From contig JAYMSP010000076.1 of NCBI GenBank assembly GCA_036897095.1, positions 26,947 through 90,946 on the forward strand: a DNA stretch of 64,000 nucleotides, in the 5' to 3' direction. A program made the position numbers and the translations under genes. Origin of the DNA: Plantago elongata. Lineage: Eukaryota; Streptophyta; Magnoliopsida; Lamiales; Plantaginaceae. How positions within the stretch are numbered: the stretch's first letter is position 1; every line of letters starts with the position of its first letter. The notes beneath the pieces are model-generated. The model worked only from the letters and a program-made list of their open reading frames with translations, ran no database searches and had not been told where the DNA came from. Below, piece after piece: positions 1 to 12,178 of this stretch.

Positions 1-2689
1 AGTTAGTTATTTGGGGAATCTTTGGAGAAACAATAAAACCCAAAGGAAAAAGAGAGAAAACCGACACATTTCTTCATTACCAGTTCACCACGTTACGATA
101 TATAAATGCTGCCTCATGAGTCATGATGCTGCCTGGATTCCAGGATCCTGCAATAATTCATTCATTCATAAGTGTAATGCTAACCAGTAACCATCTACTA
201 ATAAAAACCACACTGTTACCTCTTTTCTATCGTCGGGTTCAGTTTAGTTTAGATTGAATCTGATTATAAATACTTGTTCTTAATATAATTTTAGTGATGT
301 CTTAGTACAATTTTCGTGTAATTTATCCTTAGACTTGCATCCGGACAGGGGCAAAGCTACCCTGGTCGTTCCCCCATATTGATTTTAAAAAAAAATTATG
401 ATTATATATACTTATTTTTATTTTTATTTAATATTTAAGTTTCTTACAATAGTAAAGCCAAAAAAAAAAAAAAAACGCAAAAAATTTTAATTTAAATGAC
501 TTATATACTTTAATACTATCACTTACTCATAACATTGGGTGTTTAATTAAGAAACATAAATGTTTCTCATAATTTAATATATTTATTATCAATTTTAATT
601 TAATTATATTGAAATTAAATATAGACAAACCACCTTTCCAAAACACTTTATGTATAACAGGATGGACGTATAAATTTATATAAAAATACAATAAAAAATG
701 TGTTTTTAATTATAAAATGTACATTTGTATGTAAAATGGATATTGATTATTATTTATTAGGTGTGGGTTTATGAAAAAAAAGTTATTACATATTAAAGTC
801 GTGTGTTACGGTTAAAATTACAAATTATACCGAGTGGTATGTAAGAATTATAATTTTTGTGTTACTAATATTTAAAGTCGAGTTTGAGCACGGGTCGAAG
901 AGTAATTCTGACTTCACCCGTTCATCCCGAACTATGATTTTCATCAATTTCATCCATGTGAATACTTTCTACTATAGTATACTTTTACTACACAACTATG
1001 TTTAAACTTTAAATTAGCTAGTGTGCTTATTATGCGGCTACCTGCAGAGAATCAAAGGCCAAAGGCCAATTACTGCAATCTGTACTAAGCTAGCAGTATT
1101 TTACAAAAAACAAAACATTTGCAGATAGCTCATCAGTATTATATTACCATTGTAGACTGGATTTCCTTAATTTTTCTTAGCTGCCCTACGTTGCTTGTCA
1201 CAAGACTCATGTGCTAACGGATACTTTTTTACTCTCCCTTAGCTTGTTTTGAATTTTCTTGCAGAATTTGGATCAGCTTGAAGTTCTGATTTAGGTACTA
1301 GGTTCTAGGGCACGAGGCTTGTTCATTTAACATTTTAATATAATTAATTTAATAATATAATACCTACTCTCTTATTACCATGTAAATCGTTCGATTTTAA
1401 TTTTATTAGAGTCTATAAAATTGAAACTTAACCACAAAATTACTCATGATAATTGTAAAATCTTCATTTAAATAAATTATATAATGAAAATTGTGCGCCT
1501 AGATTGATATAATATAGATTAATTGAGATTTTTTTTCTATTTATTCATAGTTAAACTTCAAATTTGTTACTCAAAGAAAGTCACAACTGGACACATAACT
1601 CAAATCAAGTTGAGGTAGAAGTAGGGCAACTTACAATTCACTAACTACAAATTTAGGATCAATTTGAGTTTTGAATCATACTCACACTGGGATCATGTGA
1701 AGTCTTTAATAAACCATGGACCATAAGGAGGATGATTATGGTGAAAATGTATGGTTCCTGCAATAGTCCTGTGAGAAATATACAGTGCGCGACACGAGAT
1801 GCAAAAAACAAAGCAAGCATATATGCATAGGTACAAGATGACATGGAATGCGACAGGGACAAGTGATCTTAACAAGTACCCCTCATTCAAAGATCCATCT
1901 TTATCCCTGCCTCCTCCTGAAATGGACCTGCTACGGCATTGTGCTTTCAAACATCGCTACCTAGCTCTATCTAGCAACCTACTAACTTTGCTTTGAGAAG
2001 GATTGGTGATCATATGCGGCTTTTTAGCTAGCTGGACCTCTTCTCCTCCAAATTGACCACACATATATAATTACTACTCACATGCATCACTTAAATTGCA
2101 TCCAACTGTAAACATACATAAATGTACCAGATGAGTAGTTTCGGTAGTTTTGATGAAATGTAAGTATCTGACCCAAACCAGATCAGATTGAATCAAAATA
2201 TGGCAGGATAATTAATGATAAGCCACTTGATATAGTTGTTAATAGACGGTGAAATCAAGTAAAATGAGTGAGCTGTGATTCCTGTGAAGGCACTGGCATA
2301 AGAAATTTTAAAAGAAAAAAATTAAGTAAAGGAGAGCTGGCAGACAAGAAATATCAATCCATGTGCTTGGCACATTAAAAATGCAGAGAGGAGAAGAAAG
2401 ACACCATTTCCCATATTCGGAAAAGGGGAGTTTTAATAATTGAATGGACAATTGCAGAAATTAACAGGCGAGTACCAACAACTTAGTCCACAGTGAATGA
2501 ATGCAATGCAACCCACCACAGTACATTTAACGGTGCATGCATCATGTTTTCTTCTACACCAGTACTACACGTTAAACGCCGTTACTGTAATTGCTATACA
2601 ACTCTCAGTGGTGGCGCGTGAGTGTAGACGGTGGAGTAGTCGGAGAAAAGGTGTTAACATCACACATCAAGTCAAGAACTAAAAACAAA
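1..2689. other. AT-rich intergenic DNA, no gene seen
   Basis: I see no coding region here. The open frames are short and overlap each other around 1660-2000 without recognisable domains. The stretch near 335-400 has a GC-richer patch followed by an A-run, which looks like the edge of an old transposon, but I cannot bound it. The last few hundred bases should include the 3' untranslated region of the minus-strand gene that ends at 2883. Confidence 0.5.
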
Positions 2690-2882
2690 GGTCCATTCAT
2701 TCATTGCTAGCTTTATGTACATACATGATGATCATCAAAGTAGTAGTAGTAGTCATCTCAAAAAGTAAGAAAACTAGCAAACAATCTCCTTAAAGGAGGA
2801 AAACGGAAAACGCACTAAAAATCCACGTTCAATTGGACAAAAAGGTGAAAAACCAGTTAACCAAATGCTCTAATCATCATTT

Positions 2883-4139
2883 TCAACTCCGTTCCGTACG
2901 GCTCTTGCTAACACTTTGCTGCTGCTGCTGCTGTTGTTGTGGAATTCTGCTTCCACCAACACCACCATTCGGTTCTCTCTTCTTCAACAACGGCAGCCCG
3001 AAAACACCCGATTTCGAAAGCGAGCAAACCGGAACGTTCAGAACCGGAGTAATACGAACTTTCGCAGAATACGACCTCTCGACTCCTTTATGCTTATACC
3101 TCGGACCGCCATTGAACGTGCTCGGACTGCTCGAACTCCTCTCCAAGCTCTGAAACACGATTTTACCTGCATGGTTCATTCTCGGACTATCCGCTGAGAT
3201 ACACTGAACCGGATCCGCCGGTTCAGCCATCGCTCTTCGACCGGGGGCTCGACGAGCCGTCTGCTTCTCCTTCTCCGCTGTCATTGCTGCTCTCTGCTTC
3301 AGCTTCGCAACTCTGATCCTCGACAAATGATTAGACGCTGCTGTGTGGTTCGCGCTTCTGTTAACCGTACTCGCCTTATCCGAATCGAGTGAGAGCCTCG
3401 GGATATCCTCATGCTCGTGGCCAGAAGAAGACGAAGACAGCGAAAGCCGAGACGAAATCGACACCAATTCGTTCTCCGAGTCTTTCAGAAACGGAATGCT
3501 AACAGACGGATCACTCGAATTCGAATTCAGCGACGATTTCGAGTTTCGGTGCAGGAAGAATTTCAAGCTTCTCGCTGCATTTTTGCTGTTACTGTTTTCA
3601 ATCGACAAGGAAGATTTGTCAATCGACAATGGAGTAGAAGCAGACGACGCCGCTTTAGGACTGTTACTAGTACTGTTACTGTTACTGCTACCATCCTCCT
3701 TGCCATTGCTCTTCTGATAGAGCTTCTTCAACCGGAGAAGCTGCTTCCAGTGAATCATCGAACACGTAGGCGCCTTGGGCGAGAACAAATACGGATCCGC
3801 ACCGGAGATTTCAGTCCTCCTGCACAAATTAGGCGTGTCCGGTAACCTCACCGGCGCTGACGTCATCGACGGCCGTACATTCGAGAGCTGCAGCGGCACG
3901 AGCTTCCCATCAGAGAAAAGCTCATCCGCCGGAAGCATCGTCACCGGATCCTCGAGGCGGAACTCGAAATCGGCGAAATCCTTGCCTGAAATCTCCAGAT
4001 CTGACTTCTCCGGCATCTCCTCGGCAGCATTGTCACGGCTGAAGGAAATTCTCGGACTCAGCCATCCGTACGACGGGAACTTCGCCGGGGGACAGTCGAG
4101 GAAGCTCTCCGGTGAGTTGGTAACGCAGGCAGACGCCAT
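2883..4139 (-). CDS. MAKR/BKI1-like membrane-associated kinase regulator (418 aa)
   Basis: Intronless reading frame beginning MASACVTNSPESFLDCP. Two blocks suggest the plant MAKR/BKI1-like group: an N-terminal segment DFEFRLEDPVTMLPADELF followed by a GKLVPLQL stretch, and a C-terminal segment with RITPVLNVPVCSL. Between them the protein is Ser/Asn-rich with Arg/Lys patches, and it ends in a Gln run and a basic tail. BKI1, the best-known member, is a plasma-membrane inhibitor of the brassinosteroid receptor kinase; transferring that role here is inference. In-frame Met codons exist at 4148 and 4355. The one at 4355 abuts a TATA-like sequence and probably lies upstream of the transcript; 4148 adds only three residues. 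The 5' leader is CT-rich. The low-complexity centre makes exact subfamily assignment unsafe. Confidence 0.8.
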   Translation of the reverse strand: MASACVTNSPESFLDCPPAKFPSYGWLSPRISFSRDNAAEEMPEKSDLEISGKDFADFEFRLEDPVTMLPADELFSDGKLVPLQLSNVRPSMTSAPVRLPDTPNLCRRTEISGADPYLFSPKAPTCSMIHWKQLLRLKKLYQKSNGKEDGSSNSNSTSNSPKAASSASTPLSIDKSSLSIENSNSKNAARSLKFFLHRNSKSSLNSNSSDPSVSIPFLKDSENELVSISSRLSLSSSSSGHEHEDIPRLSLDSDKASTVNRSANHTAASNHLSRIRVAKLKQRAAMTAEKEKQTARRAPGRRAMAEPADPVQCISADSPRMNHAGKIVFQSLERSSSSPSTFNGGPRYKHKGVERSYSAKVRITPVLNVPVCSLSKSGVFGLPLLKKREPNGGVGGSRIPQQQQQQQQSVSKSRTERS

Positions 4140-4353
4140 CTCCAGCATGCAAGTGTGTGAGGGAGAGAGAGAGGGGATAAGGAGAAGATGGTGAGAGAAT
4201 AACGAAATGGTGGTGGTATTGGAATTTGTGGTAGAGGGTGTTGGTGATGGTGATATATCGGGAAAAGGAAGAGGCGTTGTTTTGTTTGATATGGAGAGAG
4301 TCGAGCCAGTTGTATAGTGAAGTGGAGCCAAAAATATTTGAGAGGTACAGTAC

Positions 4354-4366
4354 ATTAATATATCGA
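4354..4366 (-). promoter_or_regulatory. TATA-like element of the MAKR-like gene
   Basis: On the minus strand this reads CGATATATTAATG, about 215 bases upstream of the chosen start codon. A start of transcription 25-35 bases downstream would fall near 4325 and leave a CT-rich leader of roughly 185 bases. The assignment rests only on sequence and position. Confidence 0.35.
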
Positions 4367-5191
4367 CGATCGTACAGTGGGGTTAATGATCTGAGCCCTA
4401 TGGGGATACGACACGTTTGGTCAAACGCTTGTTCAATTTGGGTGCTTCCGAGAACTTGTATGGAGGGAACCCAAAGGATTTTGATCAACTTCAATTTCTA
4501 ATCTTTTGGTTTAGCAGTAGTAGGGTGATTAGTGGTTTTAATCTACTGGCTTGTGTGTTTTCATTAACCCATGTTCAATTGTTCATTCTTTTAAGACCCT
4601 TTTCAGTCTTCTTTCTCCCTGTCTTCATTTGGACCTTTTCATGTTAGAGGAATCATGGATTGTGGTACATAAACCCCTATGAGGTTCATGCATGATGCAA
4701 TAGTAAATGATCAATTTCTTCATCTTATCACATATGCTTTATGAGTATTTTACTAATTCATAGTTATTTCGATTTTCTTTGATCAATAAAATCATCAACA
4801 ATTTCGTACATTTTTTGTCAAATAGTAAATATTTGTATACTACCTTGAGTTGACCCACATATTCCTTTTATTCATCTCACTAATTTATTTGTTTACTTTT
4901 TCATCTTTCCCTTTAAATTTTATTTTGTCCATTTAAAATGTCCATAATTTAAAATAAAAAATGATAAAAATAAATAAAAATTATAAATGACTATATTTTT
5001 TTCAAGATATATAAATAGAGACCACTTTTGACTATATTTGAATTATTTTTTCGAGAGCTATAAAAATCACTAACGACTTTATTTAAACCTTAATAAATTA
5101 TAAGATGAGTTTTAAAAGTACAATTTTATTATATTGGGTCAATAATAAACGAACAACATGATATGATAATCAGATGGAGTGATAGAGTTGG

Positions 5192-5351
5192 GCATCAAAC
5201 ACAAATATCGGATAATGGGTACGGTTACCGGGCATTACTTACGGATACCGGACATCAAACACAGGTACCGTGCATAGGACACGGAGAACGGACAACAAAT
5301 ATATATACCGAACATTGAACATAAGTATCAAGCATCGAATTCGGGTACCGG
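5192..5351. repeat. Minisatellite, 8 degenerate units of exactly 20 bp
   Basis: Eight consecutive 20-base blocks start at 5192, 5212, 5232, 5252, 5272, 5292, 5312 and 5332. They share a loose consensus GCATCGAACACGGGTACCGG; several end in TACCGG or TACCGT. No gap disturbs the 20-bp period although units differ at many positions. It is much richer in GC than its surroundings and has no evident coding function. Confidence 0.75.
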
Positions 5352-6389
5352 ATATATTTTAATATGAATTATTATTTTTACATATTCAAGATATTTATAA
5401 GAGTGTTTAAAAGTTAAAATTAGTAACATTGTACTATTAAAATTATTTTACAATTTATTAAAATTCAAATAAAATTATTAGTAATTTTTATACATGTTAA
5501 AAAAATTCAAACATAGTTGAAGTAATTTTTATTTATAGATCTCGAACATATAAAATCGTTAGTGATTTTTATTTACTTTTTATATTTTATTTTTTAAGTT
5601 ATAAATATTTTAAAGTGGACAAAATTAAAATTTAAAAACAAGAAAAATGATGGATGTAAACGTGATGTGACAATAAGAAGTAGAAGGTTTGGAGGTGTTT
5701 ATTTTACTTTAAAAAGTAAATATTTACATTCTACATTAAAATTGTAGTAAATTAAAGAAATAAATTTTATTAAAAAATATATAAATAAGTGAGTTAGATT
5801 ATATCATTTAGTAGCTTTCTCATGCTTGAGGAGCGTTAAAATAATCACAACCATCATATCACGAATGACAAATACAAAGTAGACAGTTAAGCATGCAAAG
5901 AGAAGACAAGAAGATCACTATTTATTTTAACGATTTATCATATATTTTAATTAAACAAATGTATTGCACTCTGGCGTGCACTTTGCTAGATCGGATATTA
6001 TTGATGTCACATACACATTTTCTCAACGGGGTGTGCCGTCAAGTGCTTAACTGAGCACACTTCCCTACTTCTTGCTCACCCGCACACTTCTAGACCTTCA
6101 CGACTCACAACACATCATATTGGAAAATACTATGGTGCATGTAGTCATTTAGTTAGGGGAAAATGCAAATTACGGTGAGAAAATTGATTGCTTAAGTGTG
6201 ATTGGAATTAAAAGAGAGCTAAAATATTATATATTATAAAGTGTTAAGTGGGTAATTTTGATCAACTAATTATCTCAGTTTCACCGATCGATTTTGCGTG
6301 TTCTTTAGCTTGTTGCGAAGTGGGATGCACAAACTTCGTAACGGTATAAGATACGGGAGGTAACCAATTCTAGGTGTGAATGATAAATT

Positions 6390-7170
6390 GGCTTAAAGTG
6401 AGCTAGTTGGTACTTGCCTTTTGTAGATGTCCCACATTGGAAACATATGGAAGGAAAGAGTGGTATAAATATATTCTTGTGTTTACTCTAGTTAACAAAT
6501 GTGTGTTGTGGTAATGAAAAGCTTCCTTCGTGCACAGGGGAGAAATTTGAATTAAGAATTTTCAAGCAAAAGAGGTTCAAACATATCCTTTTCTGCGATT
6601 TTATGTGGAACACAACTTTTGGCCTTCCATATAATCTTCCAGATTGTTCCTCTTAAAGGAGAAGAGGTTTAATTTTAAAAATTGAAACCTCCCCACTATT
6701 GATGATGTTAATGTGATAATTAAAACATCAGTTACGAATTTTGGCTTAATGGCTATCAAGCTGTTACGATTTTTCTCAGCTATATATACCCCCAGCACTC
6801 ACTTGTTTGAGTACACCAAAAATTCTTCTCTCCTCTTTATTTTTCTTCTGCACTTTAGATATTCGAGTGTTCTTCACCACAGAAGTTCGACATAGCTTAT
6901 GTTGCTGAGCTTCCAGCGGTTGCTGAGATTGGACGTTGTACCTTGGGAGCTAATTGTCCGAGGAAGGCTTGAAGCTTACTATAGGCGGACAAATTTAGCT
7001 TAAAGGGAAGTGGTCTCACTGTTGACTCGTCCATGATTAAATTTGAATTCTTTGTTTCTTGTTTTTTGGTTTGTGATCAACCTACAGTAAGTGTGATAGA
7101 ATTTCTTCTTTGTACTGTTCGATTAATCTTGTTACTAACAATTCTTGCAGCTACAATCTTAACTGGGTCC
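6390..7170 (+). mobile_element. Probable LTR-retrotransposon (LTR-like) remnant
   Basis: The stretch has the look of a plant Copia-type LTR: a GTCCCACATTGG box near 6430, then a TATA-like GTATAAATATA near 6464, then noncoding sequence. Boxes of this type are common near the 5' end of Copia LTRs. I cannot identify the terminal dinucleotides, a target-site duplication, a primer-binding site or any internal coding part, so the limits are approximate. Confidence 0.35.
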
Positions 7171-8189
7171 AACAATTACACGCTAGGCTATGCTTTTTTA
7201 GGATAAGATACTGATATTTCATTTTAAAGTAATATACATAATAGTCACTTGTAATATTTAGGCAAAACACAATCATTACTATTTCATTATACGAACTTAG
7301 CAAGAATATGTTCTATGCTATATCAGCTATGAACGTGAAGAAAAGTGGCATGTATAAAACACCCAACATTCATCTCCATAGCCTCGATAAAATGCCCACC
7401 AGTAGATAAGCAGATTGACGGGGAATTTAAGGTGTTGATTACAGTTAAGCAATCACATATTTTCATCGTCTCGGGAGATAAGATGAAGTCTAACTGGCGT
7501 CTACATCATGCCGATATTGCACCCAAAAGTTGCGGGCTACCAAGCCGATACCTGCTATAATTGTCTCCCTTAAAATAGAAACATCAACATTTATTTTTGG
7601 AAAAACTACATATAGTACTCCTTAAATAGACCCTCATTTCAAATTCATCCTCGAAATGGCTTGATTTTACAGTGAAGTTCAAAATTAACAAAGGTCAATT
7701 CGAATAATTACACTTACCCCCAAAAGTTAAAGTCCCGAATGATGTGGCAAACCTATTTGCTGAAGTGGATGCCAAAATTATAGATAATAATCAAAATGCT
7801 ATCACCTTTTTACATCTGTGCTTTTCTTTAATTTCTTAATCTATTTTTCTTTTATTTTTGCTTTTCTTTATTTCTCCTTTGATTTTGGCGGTTCTGGTTG
7901 TTGGACCGGTCTGTAATTAACATTTAGTAATTCATAGATGTTTATGTAATTGCCTTGAAAGTTTTTTTTTTGGTGTTTTCCAGCATAGACACGTGCAAAT
8001 TATGTAGAGGTGTTATTGTAATTAACATTACATATTATAGGGACTGATATGTAATTGATTTGAATACAATTTTGCAACTAGCCGTCATGTTACCTTTTTT
8101 TTTTTTTTTCAAATTTTGGCTATATAAAACCCTCATTTTGGTTCATTTTGGTGTGTGTTTTTCCTTATATTCTTGCAAACTTTTACAAA

Positions 8190-8549
8190 ATGGCTTATAG
8201 GAGTTCTTTCTCTAGTTCTTCTAATGCGGCTAAAGGTAGGAGTGGTGTTTGTTGGCAATTTGATTTTGCACGAAGGACGGTGATAACACGTTTGACTTCG
8301 AAAGCCAATCCGGAAAGGTTGTACCACCGATGTTCAGCACATGGATGGTCGAGTTGGTGCACACCAAATGAGGAGCAGTCTTACATATTGGAGAATGATA
8401 CAAATGGAAGGAATGAGCAAGCAACTACCCAAGGAAGAATTGAAGATCACTACATAGGGCTTAGGTAGCTTATTGCTATTAATCTGGTGGTGTTGGCTTT
8501 GTACCTGTTTTTCTTGGTCATGCAATGTATTTTCTCTAGGTACAATTGA
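8190..8549 (+). pseudogene. GRF-type zinc-finger/TM protein, disrupted passenger of the MULE
   Basis: An ATG at 8190 opens a frame starting MAYRSSFSSSSNAAKGRSG that stops at TAG 8466-8468 after 92 residues. The same frame continues to TGA at 8547-8549 and encodes a hydrophobic segment (LIAINLVVLALYLFFLVMQ) that looks like one membrane helix. Plant GRF zinc-finger proteins often have a zinc finger followed by a C-terminal helix, so the TAG looks like a nonsense mutation just before the helix. The finger is also damaged: the paired cysteine position is CWQF and the usual NPGRRF motif is NPERLY. The gene lies inside the MULE, convergent with mudrA. A truncated soluble protein remains possible. 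Confidence 0.65.
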
Positions 8550-9127
8550 AACAACAGTGTACTAGCTAGTATTATGTGTGTATGCAGATGTTTTCCAGTA
8601 AAGAAAGGCCATGATAGGCTATAATTTGCATTAAAAAACCATTATCTATAGATGAAATTCATACTGTTGAAACATGATCAAAATCCAATTAAACAAAACA
8701 TTATCTCCTGATGAAAGGATCCTAACATAATATTGTTAACCGCAAAACACAAGGCAATTGAAATCTGCAAAGCAATACTGGGAATCCATCCAAGCAAATA
8801 CAATACCAAGGTTCCATCAAATGCACTATCAAAATTCAGCTCCATCAAGTGCATTATGAAGCTGCTAACAAAATTCTTTCTCCAACAAAATAACAGAGAG
8901 TTTAAGCTAAGCCATTTGACCTTCAGAGTGTCTCATTATCTGGAGGGGTCATGTATTGACTTGATGGTCTTTCAGTTGTAGTTGTTGTCCTCCTCCTCCT
9001 AGTTGTTGCTTTTGAGGTGTTTGTTCCTTACAGTTTTCAGTAGCAGATGAGAAATGCTTGAGAAAAAAATGAACACAAAATTGCAAGGTGTAAGAACACA
9101 AAATCCCTTTACCTGAGCATTAGTTCT

Positions 9128-12100
9128 TTATATTGTTGTTCCACTCCCACTCCCATATGTTGCATTAGCAGTGTTACTCCCTCCAGCTCCTCTAGACCTA
9201 CTAGTACCACCCTGAATCATAAATATACAAGCATTAGTAAAAACCTTGTACATAACACATAACACATGAAATGGTGAAGAAAGACTACAACTTACCAACT
9301 GTGTGCATTTTCTTTTAGTGTCCAGTTGCACCACATAAGCTGCATTTGAATGTGGACCTTTTGACAGGTACATGGGATCTTGGTGGCTCGGAAGGATGTC
9401 TTATTTGGGCATGTGGTCTACCTGGCTTTCTCTTCAGTTCATGAGGGTTGCACCGATCATTTGGTAGATGAACATGCCATAATTCTTTTGCACGAATGGG
9501 ATGCAATTCCATATCATCTGCAAGAAGGTATGCCTATTTGGTGTGATTGAAGGACATATAAGTTAGAGGGTCCTCTCTCCTGTGCATGATCCCTAACCAA
9601 GCATGTCTACATGGGATGCATATGATATCCCATCTTTTGCAGTCACAACTTTTTGTATCCAAGTTCACGATGAACTTGAAGCCTAAATCCTTCACTTCAA
9701 ATGTTTTACCAGATTCAGTAACAATCTGGCAGTTTCTTGATTGTTAGCTTATTCCATTCATCTTGTACATCACATTTGGCATTACCACTGATGTGCAACT
9801 GGCTCCATGCTTCTTTCTTCTTACCACCATTTTTATTATCTGCTGCCTCATCCAAGAGATCGTAAATGGAGAAGGCCCTTACCACCCTTTCCATTATATG
9901 TTGACTCATCACTTCTAGAAGATCAACTCATGAGTTGAAACTCCCACTCATGTTGTTGTTCACATGATCAATCTTGATATGTGTGTCAAATGAGTGTCTA
10001 GCCCATTGCTCAAGTGGAATAGCAATAAATCAATTGAATGCTTCCGGCCTTCCTGCTTTCATTTTATCCATATCCTTTTCAAAATTGTACCTGGTATAAG
10101 TTGTGCTAGCTTGCAAACAAAATTTTCTGAGTTTCTTTGCTGGGAACTTAGTCTTGAAGTTCTTATATATGTGCTTGACACATTTTTTATTGATCACCTC
10201 ATGACATATCTCCTGAATTGCAGGTACCAATCCCTACAAGAAACAATTTAGCATCATGAAACATATAGTCAAACACATAATGCACATAAACAAAAAACAA
10301 TGTAAAAGAATTATACCTTTTGCATGTCTGCCTTGAAGTGCCAATGCCTTTCAACTTTAAATGGACCAAGCATGTTCCTCAAGCAATGCAGAAAGAATCC
10401 CAACTATCCTTAGTCTCATTATCCACCACAACCATGGCAATAGGAAACAATCCATAGTTGGGATCAGTTCCCACTGCACTAACAAGACTCCTCCATACCT
10501 TCCTTTGAGATGGCACCCATCAAAGAAAACAAATGGGGCACATCCAGCCAGGAACCCCCTCATCAAACCATCAAGACCCAAGAAAAGACTCTTAAACATA
10601 GGTGGTCTTTTAATTACATCAATGTCCCTTACCAAAACTACAACAGAACCAAGGTTGGTTCTCCTAACCATCTCAGCATATTTAGGCATCTTCTGAAAGG
10701 CTTCAGTAGGATTGCCTCCAATCATATCAATGGCCCTAAGCCTTGCCCTATACATTTTCATGTATTTCACAAGGACACCCAATTTCTCTCCTGCCCAATC
10801 AATCAAAGCATATGGGTCCATATTGGGATGCTTTCTCACCTCATCCATCACCTGCCTTGCTAACCAATTCATGTCAACCTCCTTCTCATTCACTTCTCTC
10901 ACACAAGTATGCCTACCATGATAAGTCTTCACAACCATTGTTGTTCCATTCACTTCAGAAACATGCAATCTCCAATCACACTTGGCAGTGAACTTAGTGT
11001 CCTCATTCTTCATCCTTTGACACTTGAAGCCCACCTTGATTGCATACTGCTTCACTCTCTCTCAACTCATCAATACCTATGAATGTATCACCCACATCAA
11101 ACTCTATGTCCTACTTCACCTCATTAGTCTTGAATTCATCATCATCCCAATCCACATCATGCACATGATCAGTTGGAATCTCACCATAACTATCATAATC
11201 TTCAACAACGGGTGCCCTGTTTCCTAATATCCTCTTCTCTGTCCTAGTTCTTGAACCCTATAGTACTTCACCACCAACATCAGTCCCGTACCAATTTCAA
11301 TTTCAGCTCCAGCTCTATTAAATCATATCTCCTCATCTTCAGATTCATGCATATAGTATGATTGAGGAGCATCATCCTCACAATCAATGACATCATCAGA
11401 TTCCTCACTATCACTCATCTCCTTCTTGCCTTTATCCATCTTTGGAGGTACTTCAGTTCTGATCTCATCCCTATCCTCAACAAGAAATTCAGTGGAAATA
11501 TTTGGATTAGAAGTATATGCATTGTTTGTGGTAGGTTCAACTGAGAAATGTCTTTCAAGAAATGCATCAAGATCAAACTCTTCAAGCACCTCATCACACA
11601 ACCCCCCTGATTATCCACCATATTTTTATCCTGCTCAACTGGACCAGAAATGTATGCATCATTAAATGGAATAGGGTTGGGAGGAGAATTAACTGGAGAA
11701 GGTTTGCAGGTGGAGAAGGAACTTTTGTTGGAGAAGGGATTGGAGTATGTGGGATTTCAGGTTCAGTTGGTGTTTCATTTGGCTTAGTTTGTTTTTCAGG
11801 CTCATTTGATTTCTCATTTTCAGTGCCCACCTCTTCATCACTTATCAAATCAACATAAATAGGTTCCATAGGTACAGTAGAAGAACTAACATGTCTATAT
11901 GATTGTGTCATGCATTTTCTACTCCTACAGACTCTCTCCATTCTCTCCCTAAAATTATCTTCAGGGGTTTGAGCTCTATAATGAGTTGCATTACGCTCAA
12001 GCCATTCATGATCATCATCCCATACAAAAAATCTCTTCCTTTTGTTCCTATTTGATTCATCAATAGCTAAAGGAATTGCCTCTCCATAATCAACATACAA

Positions 12101-12178
12101 TTCAATTCCCATAAACATTTTATTTCTCTCAAACATCAACTTCACATCATCATCAGTTACTAATTCTATTAGTTCCAT
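9128..12178 (-). pseudogene. mudrA-type MULE transposase, multiply frameshifted
   Basis: Read on the minus strand from 12178, fragments follow the normal MuDR order. An N-terminal block has LVTDDDVKLMF and GIELYVDY, then an acidic linker (11323-11601), a DNA-binding-like block and the catalytic block with FFDGCHLKGRYGG (10357-11055), a block with CVKHIYKNF (10030-10230), a SWIM zinc finger CDC...CRH (about 9610-9655), and a zinc knuckle CSLCGATGH near 9315. The last intron still has good splice sites, a GGTAAGT donor near 9296 and an acceptor near 9213. At least three shifts break the frame: near 10450-10470 (TNYGLFPIAM continues in another frame), near 10390, and in the zinc knuckle, where GH and KRKC lie in different frames. 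No functional transposase can come from this copy. Confidence 0.85.

Larger units (their letters stand above)
4400..7598. other. AT-rich intergenic DNA with repeat debris
   Basis: No gene is supported. The region contains a 20-bp minisatellite (5192-5351) and a probable LTR-type remnant (about 6390-7170), listed separately. The remainder is AT-rich with only short, unrecognisable open frames. Confidence 0.5.

Noticed and set aside
4140-4355. N-terminal extension of the MAKR-like protein from the Met at 4355
   Set aside because: That ATG abuts a TATA-like sequence, the extension is low-complexity Ser/Thr/Pro, and the region should be untranscribed or leader.
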